A DNA stretch of 64,000 bases, from NCBI RefSeq assembly GCF_943737005.1, contig NZ_CALSFU010000004.1:62001-126000 (forward strand), in the 5' to 3' direction. The DNA is from Achromobacter sp. Marseille-Q4962 (GTDB taxonomy: Bacteria > Pseudomonadota > Gammaproteobacteria > Burkholderiales > Burkholderiaceae_B). Of the stretch, positions 9,203-18,405 are shown piece after piece. A program made the translations under genes and the position numbers. Numbering within the stretch: position 1 is the first letter of the stretch; the number at the start of each line of letters is the position of its first letter. Below the pieces are notes generated by a model. The model saw only the letters and a list, made by a program, of their open reading frames with translations. It was not told the DNA's origin and did not search any database.

Positions 9203-10810
9203 ATGCCCATCATCGATTCCCGCATCAATCCGCGGTCGCAGGATTTTTCCGATAACGCGCGCGCCATGCAGGCGCAACTCGACGATCTGAGCCGGCAACT
9301 GGCGCAGGCCGCGCAGGGCGGCAGCGAATCCGCGCGCGCCAAGCACGTGGCGCGAGGCAAGCTGCTGCCGCGCGAGCGCGTGGAGCGGCTGATCGATCCG
9401 GGCAGCCCGTTCCTGGAGCTGTCGCCCCTGGCCGCGCACGGCATGTACAACGACGAAGCGCCCGGAGCGGGCATCATCACCGGCATCGGCCGCATCGCCG
9501 GCACGGAATGCGTCATCGTGTGCAACGATGCCACGGTCAAGGGCGGCACCTACTACCCCATGACCGTCAAGAAGCACCTGCGTGCGCAGGAGATCGCGGC
9601 GCAGAACCGCCTGCCCTGCGTGTACCTGGTGGATTCGGGCGGCGCCAACCTGCCCCGCCAGGACGAGGTGTTTCCCGACCGCGACCATTTCGGCCGCATC
9701 TTCTACAACCAGGCGCAGATGTCGTCGCAAGGCATCGCGCAGATCGCGGTGGTCATGGGCTCCTGCACCGCCGGCGGCGCCTACGTGCCCGCGATGAGCG
9801 ACGAGTCCATCATCGTGCGCAACCAGGGCACCATCTTCCTGGGCGGTCCGCCCCTGGTGAAAGCCGCCACGGGCGAGGAAGTCAGCGCCGAAGACCTGGG
9901 CGGCGGCGACGTGCACACCCGCCTGTCCGGCGTGGCCGACCACCTGGCCGCCAACGACATGCACGCGCTGCAACTGGCGCGCAACGCGGTGGCGCGGCTC
10001 AACCTCAAGAAGCCCCAGCCCCTCGCGCTCAAGCCGGCGCGCGAGCCGCGCTACGATCCGGCCGAACTCGACGGCATCATTCCCGCCGACACCCGCAAGC
10101 CCTACGACGTGCGCGAAGTCATCGCGCGCATCGTCGACGGCTCCGAGTTCGACGAATTCAAGGCGCGATTCGGGCCCACCCTGGTCACCGGATTCGCGCA
10201 CATCCACGGCATGCCCGTGGGCATCGTGGCCAACAACGGCATTCTGTTCTCCGAGTCCGCGCAGAAAGGCGCGCACTTCATCGAACTGTGCGCCCAGCGC
10301 AAGATCCCGCTGGTGTTCCTGCAGAACATCACCGGGTTCATGGTGGGGCGCAAATACGAAAACGAAGGCATCGCGCGCCACGGCGCGAAGATGGTCACCG
10401 CCGTGGCCACCGCCGCCGTGCCCAAGTTCACCGTCCTCATCGGCGGCTCCTTCGGCGCGGGCAATTACGGCATGTGCGGCCGCGCCTATTCGCCGCGCAT
10501 GCTGTTCATGTGGCCCAATGCCCGCATCTCGGTCATGGGCGGCGAACAGGCCGCCAGCGTGCTGGCCACCGTCAAGCGCGATGGCATCGAAGCCCGCGGC
10601 GGCCAGTGGCCGGCCGAAGAAGAGGAAGCGTTCAAGGCCCCCATCCGCGCGCAGTACGAGCGCGAAGGCCACCCCTACTACGCCACCGCCCGCCTCTGGG
10701 ACGACGGCATCATCGCCCCCGCCGACACGCGCCGCGTGCTCGGCCTGGCGCTGTCGGCGGCGCTCAATGCTCCGATCGAGGACACGCGGTTCGGGGTATT
10801 CCGCATGTAG
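9203..10810 (+). CDS. liuB: Methylcrotonyl-CoA carboxylase, carboxyltransferase (beta) subunit
   Basis: The 535-residue carboxyltransferase subunit moves the carboxyl group from biotin to 3-methylcrotonyl-CoA, giving 3-methylglutaconyl-CoA. Characteristic segments include [20 protein letters not shown] near the N-terminus, [20 protein letters not shown] (about 139-158), [16 protein letters not shown], the downstream [19 protein letters not shown] and [20 protein letters not shown]. The length fits MCC beta. The partner biotin subunit starts 159 bases downstream, after a dispersed repeat. The usual liuC hydratase gene is not between them. Confidence 0.93.
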   Translation: MPIIDSRINPRSQDFSDNARAMQAQLDDLSRQLAQAAQGGSESARAKHVARGKLLPRERVERLIDPGSPFLELSPLAAHGMYNDEAPGAGIITGIGRIAGTECVIVCNDATVKGGTYYPMTVKKHLRAQEIAAQNRLPCVYLVDSGGANLPRQDEVFPDRDHFGRIFYNQAQMSSQGIAQIAVVMGSCTAGGAYVPAMSDESIIVRNQGTIFLGGPPLVKAATGEEVSAEDLGGGDVHTRLSGVADHLAANDMHALQLARNAVARLNLKKPQPLALKPAREPRYDPAELDGIIPADTRKPYDVREVIARIVDGSEFDEFKARFGPTLVTGFAHIHGMPVGIVANNGILFSESAQKGAHFIELCAQRKIPLVFLQNITGFMVGRKYENEGIARHGAKMVTAVATAAVPKFTVLIGGSFGAGNYGMCGRAYSPRMLFMWPNARISVMGGEQAASVLATVKRDGIEARGGQWPAEEEEAFKAPIRAQYEREGHPYYATARLWDDGIIAPADTRRVLGLALSAALNAPIEDTRFGVFRM

Positions 10811-10830
10811 AGGAAGACCCACTCCCTGTG

Positions 10831-10952
10831 CGCTGCGCGCCCCCCTCAAGCGGGCGACGCCGGCGGACCGGCAAAGCCGGGTCCGCGGCGTCCCGGATGG
10901 ACCGGCGCAAGAGGGGCGATGGGGCTGTTTGGAAGAGTGTTTGGAACGAGTT
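10831..10952 (+). repeat. Dispersed intergenic repeat, copy 1
   Basis: The liuB-liuD gap holds a GC-rich element with core CCCTCAAG at 10843-10850, a GGACCGGCAAAGCCGGGTCC palindrome at 10865-10884, and an end with TTGGAACGAG near 10941-10950. A related arrangement recurs at about 54551-54662, with CCCTCAAG at 54586 and GGACCGGCAGAGCCGGATCC just after. Boundaries are approximate. It resembles REP-type extragenic repeats of Bordetella-like genomes. Confidence 0.55.
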
Positions 10953-10969
10953 TCTGCCTGGATGACGCC

Positions 10970-12961
10970 ATGTTCGATACCCTGCTGATTGCCAACCGCG
11001 GCGAAATCGCCTGCCGCGTCGCCGCTACCGCCCGCCGCCTCGGCATCCGCACCGTCGCCGTGTATTCCGACGCCGACGCCGACGCCCGGCACGTCGCCGC
11101 CTGCGACGAAGCCGTGCACATCGGCGGCGCCGAGCCGCGCGCGAGCTACCTGCGCGCCGACGCCATCCTGCAAGCCGCGCGCGACACCGGCGCGCAAGCC
11201 ATCCACCCCGGCTACGGCTTCCTGTCGGAAAACGAGGCCTTCGCCCAGGCCGCCGCCGAAGCCGGCATCGTCTTCGTGGGCCCGCCGGCCTCGGCCATTG
11301 CCGCCATGGGCAGCAAATCGGCCGCCAAGGCCCTCATGGAAAAAGCCGGCGTGCCGCTGGTGCCCGGCTACCACGGCGACAACCAGGACCCGCAATTCCT
11401 CAAGTCGCAGGCCGACGCCATCGGCTACCCCGTACTCATCAAGGCCAGCGCGGGCGGCGGCGGCAAGGGCATGCGCGTGGTGGAAACCCCCGCCGCTTTC
11501 CTCGACGCGCTCGCCTCCTGCCAGCGCGAGGCCGCCTCCAGCTTCGGCGACGACCGCGTGCTCATCGAGCGCTACCTGCAGAAGCCGCGCCACATCGAAA
11601 TCCAGGTGTTCGCGGACACGCACGGCAACTGCGTGTACCTGTTCGAGCGCGACTGCTCCGTACAGCGCCGCCACCAGAAGGTCATCGAGGAAGCGCCCGC
11701 CCCCGGCATGACCGAAGAACGCCGCCGCGCCATGGGCGAAGCCGCCGTGGCCGCCGCGCGCGCGGTCGGCTATGTGGGCGCGGGCACGGTGGAGTTCATC
11801 GCCGAGCCCGACGGCCGCTTCTACTTCATGGAAATGAACACGCGGCTGCAGGTGGAGCACCCGGTAACGGAAATGATCACCGGGCTGGACCTGGTGGAAT
11901 GGCAGTTGCGCGTGGCCGCCGGCGAGCCCCTGCCGGCGCGCCAGCAGGATCTGCGCATCCATGGCCACGCCATCGAGGCCCGCCTCTACGCCGAGAACCC
12001 CGAAAAGGGTTTCCTGCCTTCCATCGGCACGCTGGCGCACCTGCGCCTGCCCCCGCACACCGCCTTCACCAACGGCGACATCCGGGTGGACGGCGGCGTG
12101 CGCGCGGGCGACACCATCACGCCGTACTACGACCCCATGATCGCCAAGCTCATCGTGTGGGGCGCGGACCGCGGCCAGGCCCGCGCCCGCATGGTGCAGG
12201 CGCTGGCCGACACGCAGGTCGTGGGCGTGCAGACCAACGTGGCCTTTCTTTCCCGCCTCATGCGCGACGAAGCCTTCGCCACGGCCGACCTGGACACCGG
12301 CCTCATCGAGCGGCGGCGCGCCACGCTGCTGCCCGAGCCCCGGCCGGCCGGCGCCCTGGAACTGGCGCTGGCCTCGGCCGCGGTGCTGGCCGCCGAAGGC
12401 CTGCCGCAGCCGCAGACGCGGCACGCCGGCGACCCCTGGGACGCGCGCGACGGCTGGCGCCTGGTCGGGCGCTACACGCGCCGCCTGCAATGGGTGGACA
12501 ACGGCGCCAGCCGCGACGTGCAAATCGCCCGCGACGGCGCGCAATGGACGATCGACGCCGGCGACGGGCCGCGGGCCTTCCACTGGCAGGCGCACGACGG
12601 CGCGCTGCGCATCACGCTGGACGGACGCGAAGCCGGCGGCAACGTCGCGCTGCACGCCGGCCGCGCCTACGTCTTCGGCGCAGACGGCGCCCACACGCTC
12701 GAGCTCTACGACCCGCTGCAGCATTCCGAAGACGCCCAGGCCGACCACGGCGGCGGCCTGACCGCGCCCATGCCGGGCAAGATCATCTCCATCTCCGTCA
12801 AGGCGGGCGACGCCGTGGAGAAAGGCCAGCCGCTGCTGGTGATGGAAGCCATGAAGATGGAGCACACCATCTCCGCCCCCGCCGACGGCAAGGTCGCCGA
12901 GATCTTCTACGCCGTGGGCGACCAGGTGGCCGAAGGCGCGGAACTGGTGGCCATCGAATAG
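10970..12961 (+). CDS. liuD: Methylcrotonyl-CoA carboxylase, biotin-containing (alpha) subunit
   Basis: The 663-residue protein combines a biotin carboxylase domain (about 1-450) with a C-terminal biotinyl domain. The first begins MFDTLLIANRGEIACRV and includes the ATP-grasp loop KASAGGGGKGMRVV and the catalytic segment EMNTRLQVEHPVTE. The biotinyl domain has its lysine in VMEAMKMEH (about residues 626-634) and flanking APMPGKI. It uses ATP and bicarbonate to load biotin for LiuB. The ATG at 10970 is preferred to an open frame starting at 10919, because conserved biotin carboxylase sequence begins here and the upstream part belongs to a repeat. A hairpin follows the stop. Confidence 0.94.
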   Translation: MFDTLLIANRGEIACRVAATARRLGIRTVAVYSDADADARHVAACDEAVHIGGAEPRASYLRADAILQAARDTGAQAIHPGYGFLSENEAFAQAAAEAGIVFVGPPASAIAAMGSKSAAKALMEKAGVPLVPGYHGDNQDPQFLKSQADAIGYPVLIKASAGGGGKGMRVVETPAAFLDALASCQREAASSFGDDRVLIERYLQKPRHIEIQVFADTHGNCVYLFERDCSVQRRHQKVIEEAPAPGMTEERRRAMGEAAVAAARAVGYVGAGTVEFIAEPDGRFYFMEMNTRLQVEHPVTEMITGLDLVEWQLRVAAGEPLPARQQDLRIHGHAIEARLYAENPEKGFLPSIGTLAHLRLPPHTAFTNGDIRVDGGVRAGDTITPYYDPMIAKLIVWGADRGQARARMVQALADTQVVGVQTNVAFLSRLMRDEAFATADLDTGLIERRRATLLPEPRPAGALELALASAAVLAAEGLPQPQTRHAGDPWDARDGWRLVGRYTRRLQWVDNGASRDVQIARDGAQWTIDAGDGPRAFHWQAHDGALRITLDGREAGGNVALHAGRAYVFGADGAHTLELYDPLQHSEDAQADHGGGLTAPMPGKIISISVKAGDAVEKGQPLLVMEAMKMEHTISAPADGKVAEIFYAVGDQVAEGAELVAIE

Positions 12962-12976
12962 CGCCGCGCGGCGCAC

Positions 12977-13001
12977 CGGCGGCCCAGGAAAAGGGCCGCC
13001 G
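12977..13001 (+). terminator. Hairpin after liuD
   Basis: CGGCGGCCC (12977-12985) and GGGCCGCCG (12993-13001) form a 9-bp perfect stem with a 7-base A-rich loop, 16 bases after the liuD stop. No T tract follows, so termination is plausible but not certain. Confidence 0.45.
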
Positions 13002-13068
13002 ACGCCGCTTTAGCTGGGCGTCAGCCCCCTCGCCTAGAATCCGGGTTCGCCCTCCGGCCCGCGCGACC

Positions 13069-14286
13069 ATGCCCAGCCCCGATTCGACCAACCCGCTCGC
13101 CCGCCCCGCGTTCCTGCACTTCCTGACCGCCCGGGTGGGCGCGTCCCTGGCGTTCCAGATCGTGTCCGTGGCCGTGGGCTGGCAGGTCTATGCGCTGTCC
13201 GGCGAGGCGCTGGACCTCGGCCTGATCGGCCTGGCGCAGTTCCTGCCCATGGCGGCGCTCACCCTTATCGTCGGCCACGTGGCCGACCGCTACGACCGCC
13301 GCCGCATCGTTGCCCTCTGCATGGCCGTCGAAACCCTGGCCACCCTGCTGCTGGCGCTGGCGGCCTTCGAAGGCTTCGGCGGCAAGCCGCTGATCTACGC
13401 CACCCTCATCGCCATGAGCTCGGCCCGCGCGTTCGAATCGCCCACCCTGTCCACGCTGATTCCCGCCGTCGTGCCGCGCGCCTGGCTGCCGCGGGCCACG
13501 GCGCTGTCTTCCTCGGGCGGCCAGATCGCCCAGATCGCCGGCCCCGCTCTCGGCGGCCTGGGCTATGGCCTCGGGCCTGTGTGGGTGTACGGCCTGGCTT
13601 CGCTGCTGTACCTGGCGTCCTGCGTCTGCATCGCCTCGCTGCGCATCGAACGCGCCCCGCCGCGCAAGGAACCCACCACCGCGCGCACCCTGCTGGCCGG
13701 CATTACCTTCATCTTCCAGCGCCGGCTGCTGCTGGGCACGCTGTCGCTGGACCTCTTCGCCGTGCTGCTGGGCGGCGCCACCGCGCTGCTGCCCATCTTC
13801 GCCAAGGACATCCTGCACGCCGGCCCCTGGGCCCTGGGCGCGCTGCGCGCCGCGCCCGCCTGCGGCGCGGCCCTTATGTCCCTCACCCTGGCCCGGCTCA
13901 GCCTGGGCATGCAGGTCGGCCGCCTGCTGTTCGGCGCCCTCGCCGTCTTCGGCATGGCCACCATCGTCTTCGGCCTGTCGCGCTCCATTCCCCTGTCCGT
14001 CGCCGCGCTGGCCGTGCTGGGCGCGGCCGACGCCATCAGCGTGGTGGTGCGCTCCTCGCTGGTGCAGCTCAACACCCCGGACCACATGCTGGGCCGGGTA
14101 AGCGCCGTCAACACCCTGTTCATCGGCGCCTCGAACCAGCTGGGCGAATTCGAGTCCGGCCTCACCGCCGCGCTCTTCGGCGCCGTGCCCGCCGTGGTCA
14201 TCGGCGGGCTGGGCACTCTTGCCGTGGCGGGGCTGTGGATGTGGTGGTTTCCGGAGCTGCGCAAGCTGCGCAGCCTGCAGGGGTAG
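13069..14286 (+). CDS. MFS transporter (EntS-like)
   Basis: The 405-residue polytopic membrane protein has about 12 hydrophobic segments and the MFS loop motif GHVADRYDRRRIV (about residues 69-81), conserved in drug and siderophore exporters. Overall it looks like the MFS_3/EntS group (QIAQIAGPALGG, GRVSAVNTLFIGASNQLGEF). It probably exports a small molecule; the substrate is unknown. It stands alone on the plus strand after liuD and converges on the FAD oxidase gene, with 14 bases between the stops. The ATG at 13069 gives a short cytoplasmic tail before helix 1. Confidence 0.85.
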   Translation: MPSPDSTNPLARPAFLHFLTARVGASLAFQIVSVAVGWQVYALSGEALDLGLIGLAQFLPMAALTLIVGHVADRYDRRRIVALCMAVETLATLLLALAAFEGFGGKPLIYATLIAMSSARAFESPTLSTLIPAVVPRAWLPRATALSSSGGQIAQIAGPALGGLGYGLGPVWVYGLASLLYLASCVCIASLRIERAPPRKEPTTARTLLAGITFIFQRRLLLGTLSLDLFAVLLGGATALLPIFAKDILHAGPWALGALRAAPACGAALMSLTLARLSLGMQVGRLLFGALAVFGMATIVFGLSRSIPLSVAALAVLGAADAISVVVRSSLVQLNTPDHMLGRVSAVNTLFIGASNQLGEFESGLTAALFGAVPAVVIGGLGTLAVAGLWMWWFPELRKLRSLQG

Positions 14287-14300
14287 ACCCGCCGGGCGCG

Positions 14301-15617
14301 TCAGCGTTCCAGCCCCGCCTTCTTCGCCTGGCTGGCGATGGCGATCATGACGCCGATGCGGCGCAGCGGATCGGGCGGCAGCCAGTTGGGCTTCTCGAAC
14401 GCCTCCAGGTCGTCCAGCATGGGACTGCGCCGGCCCGCGATCTGCTCGGCCAGCAGCTTGCCGTGGATCGTGCCCTTGATGACGCCCGCGCCGTTGCAAC
14501 CCACGGCGGCATAGAGCCCGGGCCGGACGCGGCCGACGAAAGACGCGCCGTTGCCGGTGAGCGCCGTGGAACCGCTCCACACATACTCGAAATCGTGCGC
14601 GGCCAGTTCCGGATAGCGGCGCCGGAAGGAATCGCGCAGCAGCTGCGCCATGCGCTCCAGCGGCTGCTCGGCCTCGTAGGAATAGGCGCTGCGCACCATG
14701 AAGCGGCCGCCGCGGATGCGCCGCAGCGTGGTGCCCAGGCGGTTGGCGGGGATCACGCCCCACTGGTCGCGCTGCCCGAGCAGGGCCTGTTGCGCCGCGT
14801 CCAGCACCGGCGTGACGCCGGCATAGGTGTAGATGGTGACGAGTCGGCTGCGCAGAAAGCCCAGCTTGCGCGCGAATGCGTTATTGGCCAGGATCAGGTT
14901 GTCGGCGGTGAACTCGCCGCTGGCGCTGCGCACGGTGTAGGGGCCCGAGCCGCCGACGGCCAGCACCGGGTTGTTCTCCATCAGCCACACGTTCTGCGGC
15001 AGCGTGTCGGCCAGTCCGCGGATGAGGGCCGCGGGCTGCACGAACACATTGTTCATGGAGTGATAGCCGAATTGGTAATAGCGCGTGCCCAACCGCTCGT
15101 GCATGGCCTCGCGGTCGAGCTCCGTGTAAGCCACGCCCCACTCCCGGTACTGCGCCAGCGACGCGCGCAGGTTGCGGCAGCCCGGCTCGGTGGCGGCGGC
15201 ATGGTACTTGCCCGCCACATCCCAGCCGCAATCGAACCCGCCCCGTTCGGCCAGCTCGGCCAGCCAGTCCAGCCCGGCCTGGTACATGGCGATCTGCTTG
15301 CGCGCGATCTGCAGCGGGCTGTGATGCCCGCCCATGCGGGTATTGTGCGGCAGGTTGATGAGAAAACCGGAGTTGCGGCCGGCGGAGCCCTCGCCCGCGG
15401 AGGCGGCGTCCAGCACCAGGATGGGCTCCCGCGGCTGCAGCTCCGCCAGCCTGCGCGCGGCCGCCAGGCCGGTGTAGCCGGCGCCGATCACCACGTGCCT
15501 GAAGCGCGTGTGCGGCGGCGGCGCGGTGCGCGGCGCGCGCGCGGGCAGCATGGCGTTCCAGCCGGAGCCGCTTTGATAGAGAGGATAAGTCCGCGATTGC
15601 CCTGGAGGGTGAGACAT
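14301..15617 (-). CDS. FAD-dependent oxidoreductase (DAO family, PuuB-like)
   Basis: The 438-residue flavoprotein of the D-amino-acid-oxidase/glycine-oxidase superfamily has the dinucleotide-binding motif VIGAGYTGLAAARRLAEL (about residues 43-60) and GSAGRNSGFL for flavin binding. The C-terminal segment VGCNGAGVIKGTIHGKLLAE is typical of gamma-glutamylputrescine or amino-acid oxidases. It likely oxidises a secondary or primary amine to an imine or aldehyde. It is the last gene of a minus-strand operon: Tat-type receptor, permease, ATPase, oxidase. This suggests that the amine it oxidises is what the ABC transporter imports. Confidence 0.83.
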   Translation of the reverse strand: MSHPPGQSRTYPLYQSGSGWNAMLPARAPRTAPPPHTRFRHVVIGAGYTGLAAARRLAELQPREPILVLDAASAGEGSAGRNSGFLINLPHNTRMGGHHSPLQIARKQIAMYQAGLDWLAELAERGGFDCGWDVAGKYHAAATEPGCRNLRASLAQYREWGVAYTELDREAMHERLGTRYYQFGYHSMNNVFVQPAALIRGLADTLPQNVWLMENNPVLAVGGSGPYTVRSASGEFTADNLILANNAFARKLGFLRSRLVTIYTYAGVTPVLDAAQQALLGQRDQWGVIPANRLGTTLRRIRGGRFMVRSAYSYEAEQPLERMAQLLRDSFRRRYPELAAHDFEYVWSGSTALTGNGASFVGRVRPGLYAAVGCNGAGVIKGTIHGKLLAEQIAGRRSPMLDDLEAFEKPNWLPPDPLRRIGVMIAIASQAKKAGLER

Positions 15618-15646
15618 GATGATGGTTCAGTGTTGCGGTTGGCGAA

Positions 15647-16462
15647 TCATTGGTCCGCGCGCGCCTGCAGGCTGCGCATGACTTCGTTCTGCACGATGCT
15701 CCAGATCTGCGACTTGAGCTCGATGTAGCGCGGCGAAAGCTGCACGTCGGCATTGCGCGGAAACGGCAGGTCGTTGGGAATGTCGCAAGCCACGCGGCCC
15801 GGCCGCGCGCTCATGATGACCATGCGGTTGGACAGCAGCAGCGCCTCGTCGATGGAGTGCGTGATGAAGACAATGGTCTTGCCCGCGCGCTCGTAGATGC
15901 GCGTCAGCTCTTCCTGCAGCACCTGCCGCGTCATGGCGTCCAGCGCCGCGAACGGCTCGTCGAGCAGGATGACGTCCGGATCGTTGGCCAGCACACGCGC
16001 AATGGACACGCGCTGGCGCATGCCGCCGGACAGCGCCTTGGGATAGGCGTCCTCGAAGCCCTTCAGGCCCACCATCTCGATGAACTTCTGCGCCGTCGCG
16101 CGCCGCTCGGCGGCAGAAACGCCCTTGAGCTTCAGCCCGAAGGCCACGTTCTCGGCCACCGTCAGCCAGGGAAACAGCGCGTATTGCTGAAACACCATGC
16201 CGCAATGCGGGTCCACGTCGCGCACCTCGCGGCCGTTGACCACGATGCGGCCCGCGCTGGGACGCTCGAATCCCGTGATCAGGTTCAGCAGCGTGGACTT
16301 GCCGCAGCCCGACGCGCCCAACACCACCAGGAACTCGCCGCGCTTCACTTGCAGGTCCACGCCCTGCAAGGCATGGAAAGACCCGAAGGACTTGGAAATG
16401 CCTTCGATGGAGATCATCGTGTCGTTTGCAGCCTTGCTGCCCGCACCGTTTACCGCGACCAT
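15647..16462 (-). CDS. ABC transporter ATP-binding protein (nitrate/sulfonate/taurine type)
   Basis: The 271-residue ATPase has Walker A GASGCGKSTLL, signature LSGGMRQRVSIARVL, Walker B VILLDEP and the H-loop segment VFITHSIDEAL. It belongs with SsuB/TauB/NrtD proteins and powers the permease encoded immediately upstream. The start at 16462 overlaps the permease end by 13 bases, consistent with translational coupling. A second ATG at 16417 (MISIEGISKSFG) would give the usual N-terminus without the first 15 residues and is a realistic alternative. The oxidase gene follows 29 bases later. Confidence 0.9.
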   Translation of the reverse strand: MVAVNGAGSKAANDTMISIEGISKSFGSFHALQGVDLQVKRGEFLVVLGASGCGKSTLLNLITGFERPSAGRIVVNGREVRDVDPHCGMVFQQYALFPWLTVAENVAFGLKLKGVSAAERRATAQKFIEMVGLKGFEDAYPKALSGGMRQRVSIARVLANDPDVILLDEPFAALDAMTRQVLQEELTRIYERAGKTIVFITHSIDEALLLSNRMVIMSARPGRVACDIPNDLPFPRNADVQLSPRYIELKSQIWSIVQNEVMRSLQARADQ

Positions 16463-17223
16463 GCCAGCACCCTGTTTTCAATGATTCGGAACACCACGTC
16501 GGTTATCAGCACCGTGATGCTGATCAGCGCCATGCCCAGCACCACCGTGTCGGTCTGGAAGAACTCCTTGCCGTTCATGATGAGAAAGCCCAGGCCCTCC
16601 TTGGCGGCCACGAGTTCCGCGGAGATCACGCAGGTCCACGACAGCCCCAGGATCACCTTGAAGCCGCTGAAGATCTGCGGCAGGCTGGCCGGCAGGATGA
16701 CCATGCGCATCACCTGCGCGCCGCTCGCGCCCAGGTTGCGCGCCGCGCGGATCAGCAGCGGGTCGATGTTGCGCGTGGCCTCGATCACATACAGCAGCGC
16801 CGGCGCGAAGGTGCCCATGAACACGATGCTGTACTTCTGCGTCTCGGTAATGCCGAACCACAGCAGCGACAGCGGAATCCAGCTCATCGACGGCAGCGGA
16901 CGCAGGAACGACAAAATGGGGTCGAAGGCCGCGCGGGCGCGCGGCGACGTCCCCAGGAAAATCCCCAGCGGAATCGCCAGCGCCGTGGCGGCGGCGAAAC
17001 CCACCATGACCCGGCGCGCGGACGCCAGGATGTGATCCATCAACGAGCCCTGCTCCCACATGCCCGTCATGCGGGCGAACACGGAAGAGGGCGGAGGCAG
17101 AAACAGCGGATCCACCCATTGCAGGCGGCACGCGGCCTCCCAGAATAGCAGCAGCGCGATCACGGACACGCTGCTGATCAGCATCAGGTCCGGGCGGCGC
17201 TGGCGAGTCGGCGCATTCATCAT
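16450..17223 (-). CDS. ABC transporter permease (SsuC/TauC type)
   Basis: The 257-residue inner-membrane protein has about six helices and the BPD_transp_1 coupling motif around EATRNIDPLLIRAARNLGAS (about residues 168-187), which contacts the ATPase. The N-terminal helix contains LISSVSVIALLLFWEAACRL. It forms the pore of the importer with the adjacent ATPase and Tat-type receptor. The start lies 118 bases after the receptor stop; that gap shows no clear terminator. Confidence 0.9.
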   Translation of the reverse strand: MMNAPTRQRRPDLMLISSVSVIALLLFWEAACRLQWVDPLFLPPPSSVFARMTGMWEQGSLMDHILASARRVMVGFAAATALAIPLGIFLGTSPRARAAFDPILSFLRPLPSMSWIPLSLLWFGITETQKYSIVFMGTFAPALLYVIEATRNIDPLLIRAARNLGASGAQVMRMVILPASLPQIFSGFKVILGLSWTCVISAELVAAKEGLGFLIMNGKEFFQTDTVVLGMALISITVLITDVVFRIIENRVLAWSR

Positions 17224-17341
17224 TCAATCGATCCAGGCGTAAGCGGGGCGGACGCGCGGCGTCCGCCGCCGTGCCGGCAGGGCCGGCGGCATTTCGTAAA
17301 CGGGGAAAGCGGAAAAACGCGGTGGAAGCGGCGGCTGCAGG

Positions 17342-18343
17342 CTACAGATAGGCCGGATCGACCCACTCGCGCACCGGCGGCGCCTTGTCGATCTGCCCGT
17401 AGCGCACCATCATCTCGGCCAACTTCTGCAGGCCGTCGATGTACTTGCCGCCCGGGTCCAACAGCGAACGCTGCTCCGCCGCGCCGTACCAGTCCGCGCC
17501 CTTCACCATCTCCAGCTGGTCCGCCGGCGCCAGCTTGGTCAGCGCCACCAGCGGCGTCACCGCGCTGTCGGGCTGCGAGCGCAACTGCTCGTTGGCGCGA
17601 AAATACGCCTTCAGAAAACCCTTGACCGCCTCGGGATGCTTGTCCAGGAACGCCCGGCGCGCCACCAGCACATCCGGCCCCGGCGTCACGCCGTACTCCT
17701 TGTAGAGCGAGAACTGCGTATCATCGGCCAGCACCCGCGCGCCCGGCATGCCGCGCACCGCGTTGAACTGCGGCGTCCATGCCGCCGCCGCGTCGATCTG
17801 GCCCGACTGGAACGCGGCCGGAATCTCCGGCGCCGGCACATTCAGCACCGTCACGTCCTTGTCCGCCTTCAGCCCCGACTGCTCCAGCAGGTTCAGCACC
17901 AGCAGGTGCGCGCTGGACGCGAAGGTCACGCCGACCTTCTTGCCCTTCAGGTCCTGCAGGCTGTTGGCTCCTTCGCGCACGATCAGCCCTTCCACGCGCC
18001 CGAAATTCTCCGGCACCCCGACGATGGCGAAATGCCGCGAACCGCGCGCCATCACCGCCAGCGCCGCCGGCGCGGCCGTGACCGCCATGTCGATATTGCC
18101 CGACAGCAGCGCGCTCACCCGCGCCGACGTCGTGCCGAACGATTCCCAGCCCACCTCCAGGCCCTCGCCCTTGAAATAGCCCGCCTGCATCGCCAGCCAC
18201 GCCGGATAATGCCCCAGCCACGCCGACCCGCCGTAGCGCACCGATTGCGCGCCCGCGGCCCACACGCGGCCGGCCAGCGGCAGCGCCAGCGCGGCAGCGC
18301 CCAGCGCCGCGCCCTTGATGAAACCTCGTCTCGTCTCCCGCAC
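17342..18343 (-). CDS. ABC substrate-binding protein, Tat-exported (NMT1/SsuA-like)
   Basis: The 333-residue periplasmic receptor has a twin-arginine leader: TRRGFIKG at residues 4-11, a hydrophobic stretch, and likely cleavage after VWA near 29. The mature part is an NMT1/SsuA-like fold (YGGSAWLGHYPAWLAMQAG, LSGNIDMAVTAAPAAL, LKGKKVGVTF). I chose a GTG start at 18343 because no ATG precedes the leader and a strong AAGGAGAGA site sits seven bases upstream. The ligand is unknown. The downstream permease, ATPase and amine oxidase suggest a nitrogen-containing or sulfonated compound. Confidence 0.87.
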   Translation of the reverse strand: MRETRRGFIKGAALGAAALALPLAGRVWAAGAQSVRYGGSAWLGHYPAWLAMQAGYFKGEGLEVGWESFGTTSARVSALLSGNIDMAVTAAPAALAVMARGSRHFAIVGVPENFGRVEGLIVREGANSLQDLKGKKVGVTFASSAHLLVLNLLEQSGLKADKDVTVLNVPAPEIPAAFQSGQIDAAAAWTPQFNAVRGMPGARVLADDTQFSLYKEYGVTPGPDVLVARRAFLDKHPEAVKGFLKAYFRANEQLRSQPDSAVTPLVALTKLAPADQLEMVKGADWYGAAEQRSLLDPGGKYIDGLQKLAEMMVRYGQIDKAPPVREWVDPAYL

Positions 18344-18405
18344 GTCTCTCTCCTTTTTTGCCGTCTGGCCGCCCCGACAAGGACGCGGCTCCTGGGAATG
18401 GCTCT

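Noticed and set aside
8969-12976. A 1335-codon open frame on the minus strand opposite liuB and liuD
   Set aside because: It is antisense to two well-recognised genes and rich in Arg, Gly and His repeats, as expected for high-GC shadow frames. It matches no family.
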